A stretch of 43,697 bases of DNA from Phycisphaeraceae bacterium (GTDB lineage: Bacteria > Planctomycetota > Phycisphaerae > Phycisphaerales > UBA1924): assembly GCA_007693965.1 (NCBI GenBank), contig RECQ01000066.1, positions 1 to 43,697 on the forward strand, given 5' to 3'. The translations under genes were made by a program, and so were the position numbers. Below are positions 40,994 to 43,697 of the stretch, piece after piece. Within the stretch, counting starts at the first letter, position 1, and every line of letters begins with the position of its first letter. The notes beneath the pieces were generated by a model. That model made no database searches. It saw nothing but the letters and a program-made list of their open reading frames with translations, and was not told the DNA's origin.

Positions 40994-41051
40994 GTCACGC
41001 CGCCTCCGCGTAGGCGCACCGCCGCCAGCGCCGCCCGGGCGCCGCCCGGGC

Positions 41052-41083
41052 GCCACACGGCGGCCCACGTTCGCCCGTGTGGC
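41052..41083. repeat. 9-bp inverted repeat in gene-poor gap
   Basis: GCCACACGG and CCGTGTGGC form a perfect nine-base inverted repeat with a 14-base loop. No T tract follows. It lies at the border between the NXR-like operon and the accessory block. Confidence 0.45.
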
Positions 41084-41326
41084 CAAGTGTGGCGAGGCGG
41101 CGCCGTTTCGGGCCATGCGCGCCCTGGCGCGACACGGGCCAACCTGCGCGAACCTCGCCCGGATTGGCGCAGTCGCCCCTGTTTCACAGGCATGTCCAGA
41201 TCCGGAACAAAGTGCGGAATCCTCTGGAATTGCAGCGTTTTCGACTGGATGTTCTCCGCGAGATGCCGCTTCATGTGCATGTGCGAAGGCCATTCCGGCC
41301 GCCGCCGAACGCGAAAGGACAAGGCC

Positions 41327-41596
41327 ATGAAGAGGACCAGGAGAAATCGCGGACGCAAGGCCAACGCGGCGGAGTACGCCGACGCCCGCAACGACATCGC
41401 CCGCCTGATCGATGTTCTGCAGATGGAGCTCGACAAGCACCACGAACTCGCCGCCGGACTGGTCGAGCGGAACTGGGGCTACGTCGGCGACCTCAAGGAG
41501 GTCCGCAGCAATCTGCTCAACACCGTCGCATTCATCAGCGGGATGGAGCTGGACGAGGTCCAGCGCTTCCTCGACGACGCCAACGAGAACGACTGA
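41327..41596 (+). CDS. Small hypothetical protein
   Basis: An 89-residue soluble protein, not recognised. A basic N-terminus (MKRTRRNRGRK) is followed by two or three amphipathic helices (DIARLIDVLQMELDKHHELA, LKEVRSNLLNTVAFISGMELDEVQRFL). It looks like a small nucleic-acid-associated or structural protein, but that is only composition. The ATG at 41327 has AAAGGAC about 14 bases and AAGG five bases upstream. It is followed 12 bases later by another small gene on the same strand, forming a two-gene unit with a terminator behind it. Confidence 0.65.
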   Translation: MKRTRRNRGRKANAAEYADARNDIARLIDVLQMELDKHHELAAGLVERNWGYVGDLKEVRSNLLNTVAFISGMELDEVQRFLDDANEND

Positions 41597-41608
41597 AAGG
41601 AGATCGCC

Positions 41609-41875
41609 ATGAGCGAGCGAATCGAACAGATCCTGAAGCAGCACGAGCTCAAGCGGTCCGCGGAGATCGTCCGCTGGACCGACACGATCATGGACGCCGA
41701 CCCCGAGGACCTGCTGGAGACGGCGATGCGCGTCCTCGACCTCGCCTACAGCCGCGGCTACGAGCGGGCGACCATCGAGCGTGATGTGCTCGACAGCGAG
41801 CGGGAGAAGACGCCGCCGCCCACGCGGCTGACCTGCCCCGCATGCAGCCGGGACATCGAGATCCGAGCCATCTGA
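41609..41875 (+). CDS. Small hypothetical protein with CxxC motif
   Basis: An 88-residue acidic, helical protein (MSERIEQILKQHELKRSAE, DPEDLLETAMRVLDLAYSRGYERATIERDVLD) ending in CPACSRDIEIRAI. The single CxxC pair could be half of a zinc knuckle used in dimers. The family is unknown. An excellent AAAGGAG ribosome binding site precedes the ATG. It is co-directional with the gene before it, and a rho-independent terminator begins right at its stop codon. Confidence 0.68.
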   Translation: MSERIEQILKQHELKRSAEIVRWTDTIMDADPEDLLETAMRVLDLAYSRGYERATIERDVLDSEREKTPPPTRLTCPACSRDIEIRAI

Positions 41876-41903
41876 CGCCCGCTTGTTGCGGGCGTTTTTA
41901 TTT
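41876..41903 (+). terminator. Rho-independent terminator
   Basis: CGCCCGC and GCGGGCG form a perfect seven-base stem with loop TTGTT, directly followed by TTTTTATTT. It ends the two-gene unit 41327-41875. Confidence 0.92.
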
Positions 41904-41929
41904 CCACGCCTCTTGAAAGGAGAGCCATC

Positions 41930-42616
41930 ATGGCCAAGAAGACCAGCGCGAAGAAGACCGCCACGAAGAAGAAGACGCCGAAGATGAGCGCCAGCGCCGC
42001 CCGCGCCGAGGGCGCTGCCAGGCAGAAGCGCGAGCGCGTCGCGAAGAAGACCGACGAGGCCGCTCACACCGGCACGGTGATCCGCGGCGACGGCAAGGCC
42101 GTCACCGTGACCGTGCCGCCCAATGAGAAGAGGCGAGAGCAGGCCGAGACGGCGGCGCCCGTCACCATCTTCCGCGACGGCCCCGGCATGGCCTACCGCT
42201 GGCGCCGCGGCGACAGCGTTTCCGCCAAGCGCTACATGGCCCGGGAGCAGGCAGAACGCGCCGCCCGCAAGGCCAACCCCGGCGCCGAGCTCATCCACGA
42301 GCCCGACCCTCCGAAGCCCGGCGCGAACAAGAAGAAGCCCGCGAAGCGCGCGAAGGCCGCGAAGGCCGACACGCCGAAGCGCATCAGCCTCCTCGACGCC
42401 GCGGCCATTGTCCTCAAGGACGCCAAGGCGCCCTTGCAGGCCAAGCAGATCGTCGAACGCGTCATCGAACGCGGCCTGTGGACGCCCGGCGCCGGCAAGA
42501 CGCCACACGCCACGCTCTACGCCGCCATGACGCGTGAGATCGCGACCAAGGGCGTGGACGCCCGTTTCCGTAAGGTCGAGCGGGGCCAATTTTCGCGAGG
42601 GAATGACGACCGCTGA
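41930..42616 (+). CDS. HARE-HTH domain protein with lysine-rich N-terminus
   Basis: A 228-residue basic protein. The first 60 residues are Lys/Ala-rich, histone-tail-like (AKKTSAKKTATKKKTPK). A small beta-rich middle (APVTIFRDGPGMAYRWRRGD) follows, then another Lys-rich linker. Residues 153-222 are a HARE-HTH winged helix (ISLLDAAAIVLKDAKAPLQA, KQIVERVIERGLW, TPHATLYAAMTREI, DARFRKVERGQF). This domain is known from restriction enzymes, RNA polymerase delta subunits and chromatin proteins, and recognises DNA. The Lys-rich tails suggest general DNA binding. AAAGGAG precedes the ATG. It lies between two terminators, so it is a single-gene unit. Confidence 0.82.
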   Translation: MAKKTSAKKTATKKKTPKMSASAARAEGAARQKRERVAKKTDEAAHTGTVIRGDGKAVTVTVPPNEKRREQAETAAPVTIFRDGPGMAYRWRRGDSVSAKRYMAREQAERAARKANPGAELIHEPDPPKPGANKKKPAKRAKAAKADTPKRISLLDAAAIVLKDAKAPLQAKQIVERVIERGLWTPGAGKTPHATLYAAMTREIATKGVDARFRKVERGQFSRGNDDR

Positions 42617-42637
42617 AAGCATGCCATCTCCGACCCA

Positions 42638-42667
42638 GCACCCTCGGCGCGGCCCGGGGGTGTTTTT
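42638..42667 (+). terminator. Probable rho-independent terminator
   Basis: GCACCC ... GGGTG arms with GC-rich inner pairing are followed by TTTTT at 42663-42667. It is placed 20 bases after the HARE-HTH gene. The stem is less regular than the one at 41876. Confidence 0.6.
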
Positions 42668-42721
42668 ACGGTTACGGTGGGCCGCTATATTCGCCGCTCT
42701 CACGCCGAATTGGAGCGACTG

Positions 42722-43585
42722 ATGAAGCAGCAGCCAATACGGCTGATCTCGTGGAATGTGGCCGGACGCGTCGCCAAACAGGCCGCCCAAGCCGATCATT
42801 TGAGCGCGCTCTCGCCCGACATCGTGGCGCTTCAGGAGATCACGCGCCGGACGCAAGAGCAATGGCACGGGATCCTCGAATCTCAACTCGGTCTGCCGCA
42901 CCTCGCGGATTCCTTCGAGTCGGCGCATGACCTCAGTGTGCTCACCGGGCCGCGGAAGTACGGGCAACTGTTCGCCTCTCGATTCCCGCTTCGATCGCTC
43001 CCACCGACCGACTTCCCCGTCCCCTGGCCTGAGCGTGTGCTGTCCGCCGTGATTGACTCCCCGGCCGGGCCAATCGAGGCCCACACGACGCACATTCCTC
43101 CGGGCGCGACGAATGAATGGATCAAGATCGAAACGCTGGAGGGGATTGCCCGGCGACTGGGGCGCCCGCACGAAGGTCACCGGTTTCTCTGTGGCGACTT
43201 CAACCTCCCGCAGCTCGAACCGTTGGATGAGCAGACTATCTACTGGGATATGCAGAGACGTCCCGACGGGTCTTACCGCCGTCGCCGCAAGCCGAGGTGG
43301 GGCGAGGGAGAACGCGGCGTGCATGAGGGACTGGCCACCAATGACCTGTGCGATGCGTACCGTGCGTTGCATGGCCGCGTAGACAGCGACGCCTACAGCT
43401 GGATCCCCAATCACGGAAAAGAACCGATTCCGCGTCGTTTCGACCATCTTTATGCGTCGCGGTCTCTGGGTGTCATACGCTGCGAGTATCAACACGCGCC
43501 CCGTCTTGAGAACCTCAGCGATCACTCGCTCGTGCTTGCTGAGTTCTGTCCGGATCGAACGTTGCAATGCGGGTTGAAGGCGTAA
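42722..43585 (+). CDS. Endonuclease/exonuclease/phosphatase (EEP) superfamily protein
   Basis: A 287-residue protein with the DNase I/ExoIII-type fold. Motifs are RLISWNVAGR near the N-terminus, DIVALQEI with the metal-binding Glu, HTTHIPPGATNEW, RFLCGDFNLPQ with Asp and Asn, FDHLYAS, and LSDHSLVLAEF with the catalytic Asp-His pair. The substrate may be DNA, a phospholipid or a phosphate ester; the absence of a signal peptide favours a cytoplasmic nucleic-acid substrate. GGAG lies eight bases before the ATG. Composition is slightly less GC-rich than the operons upstream. It converges with a DNA methylase gene, which suggests a defence or mobile-element context. Confidence 0.85.
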   Translation: MKQQPIRLISWNVAGRVAKQAAQADHLSALSPDIVALQEITRRTQEQWHGILESQLGLPHLADSFESAHDLSVLTGPRKYGQLFASRFPLRSLPPTDFPVPWPERVLSAVIDSPAGPIEAHTTHIPPGATNEWIKIETLEGIARRLGRPHEGHRFLCGDFNLPQLEPLDEQTIYWDMQRRPDGSYRRRRKPRWGEGERGVHEGLATNDLCDAYRALHGRVDSDAYSWIPNHGKEPIPRRFDHLYASRSLGVIRCEYQHAPRLENLSDHSLVLAEFCPDRTLQCGLKA

Positions 43586-43595
43586 ATCAGGCTCG

Positions 43596-43697
43596 CTACA
43601 CACCGGTTGTCTCCTTCGGCACAGACACAACCCGCTCCGCGCTCTTCCCCGTGAACTTCTCCCACCGCTCCACGATCACATCGCAGTACGCCGGGTC
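43596..43697 (-). CDS. C-terminal end of a DNA modification methylase (partial)
   Basis: Thirty-three codons and a stop on the minus strand, cut by the window end. The peptide begins DPAYCDVIVERWEKFTGK, which matches the C-terminal end of site-specific N4/N6 DNA methyltransferases, where D-P-x-YCDVI-x-RW is the last conserved block binding S-adenosylmethionine. The rest of the gene lies beyond 43697. Such methylases, often with an N-terminal ParB-like domain, are common in prophages. Confidence 0.75.
   Translation of the reverse strand, partial: DPAYCDVIVERWEKFTGKSAERVVSVPKETTGV

Noticed and set aside
40883-43630. A minus-strand open frame of about 915 codons across the accessory block
   Set aside because: The plus strand has several short genes with strong ribosome binding sites, terminators and recognisable HARE-HTH and EEP domains; the antisense product has no motifs.

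Overview
This is a GC-rich bacterial chromosome segment carrying a dense set of nitrogen-oxide respiration genes. The likely source is a planctomycete, possibly of the Phycisphaerae. That assignment rests mainly on a secreted protein ending in a short dockerin-like block (NGDGRIDSIDLTTLL then GSWGPCP), a style common in that group, and on a lipoprotein-type clade II NosZ. It is an inference from gene style; no rRNA gene is present.

Layout. 0.2-6.4 kb: a DUF2934 protein, a CBS-pair protein, an SRPBCC-like protein, a two-component pair in which the kinase carries a FixL-type haem PAS domain, and a small CBM48 protein. 6.4-14.2 kb: a formate/nitrite-family channel, divergent genes for a two-subunit NAD-linked molybdenum formate dehydrogenase, and phosphoenolpyruvate synthase. 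14.4-17.3 kb: nitric-oxide defence (RIC di-iron repair protein, hemerythrin-like protein, NnrS). 17.4-25.0 kb: a nitrous oxide reductase operon, cytochrome c - nosZ - nosD - nosF - nosY - nosL, with NosD fused to a membrane domain and NosL fused to a YtkA/FixH-like domain. 25.0-25.6 kb: an Rrf2-family regulator. 25.6-31.4 kb (minus strand): nitronate monooxygenase-like, pdxH, tyrosine phenol-lyase/tryptophanase, and a NapH/NosR-like polyferredoxin with a TPR tail. 31.7-40.7 kb: a secreted one-haem Reeler-like protein, then an operon for a periplasmic type II DMSO-reductase-family enzyme closest in sequence style to nitrite oxidoreductase (NXR) of Nitrospira and anammox bacteria: haem gamma subunit, catalytic alpha, a small unknown protein, iron-sulphur beta, and a TorD-like chaperone. 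40.7 kb to the end: a different, accessory-looking block (small genes, HARE-HTH protein, nuclease-fold protein, the end of a DNA methylase).

How it fits together. Formate dehydrogenase can feed electrons to respiration. The NXR/NAR-like enzyme would interconvert nitrate and nitrite in the periplasm. NosZ with its accessory proteins reduces nitrous oxide. RIC, hemerythrin and NnrS deal with nitric oxide. No nirS, nirK or nor gene lies in the window.

The main new observation is a short AT-rich motif, TGGAT-N4-ATATC or close variants. It sits in the promoter regions of the RIC gene, the nos operon, the tyrosine phenol-lyase gene, the polyferredoxin gene, the Reeler-like gene, the NXR-like operon and the Rrf2 gene itself. 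This suggests one local regulon, perhaps run by the Rrf2 protein. A second unusual structure is a pair of heptanucleotide repeat arrays in opposite orientation, with a perfect 24-bp complement, flanking the small gene between the alpha and beta subunit genes.
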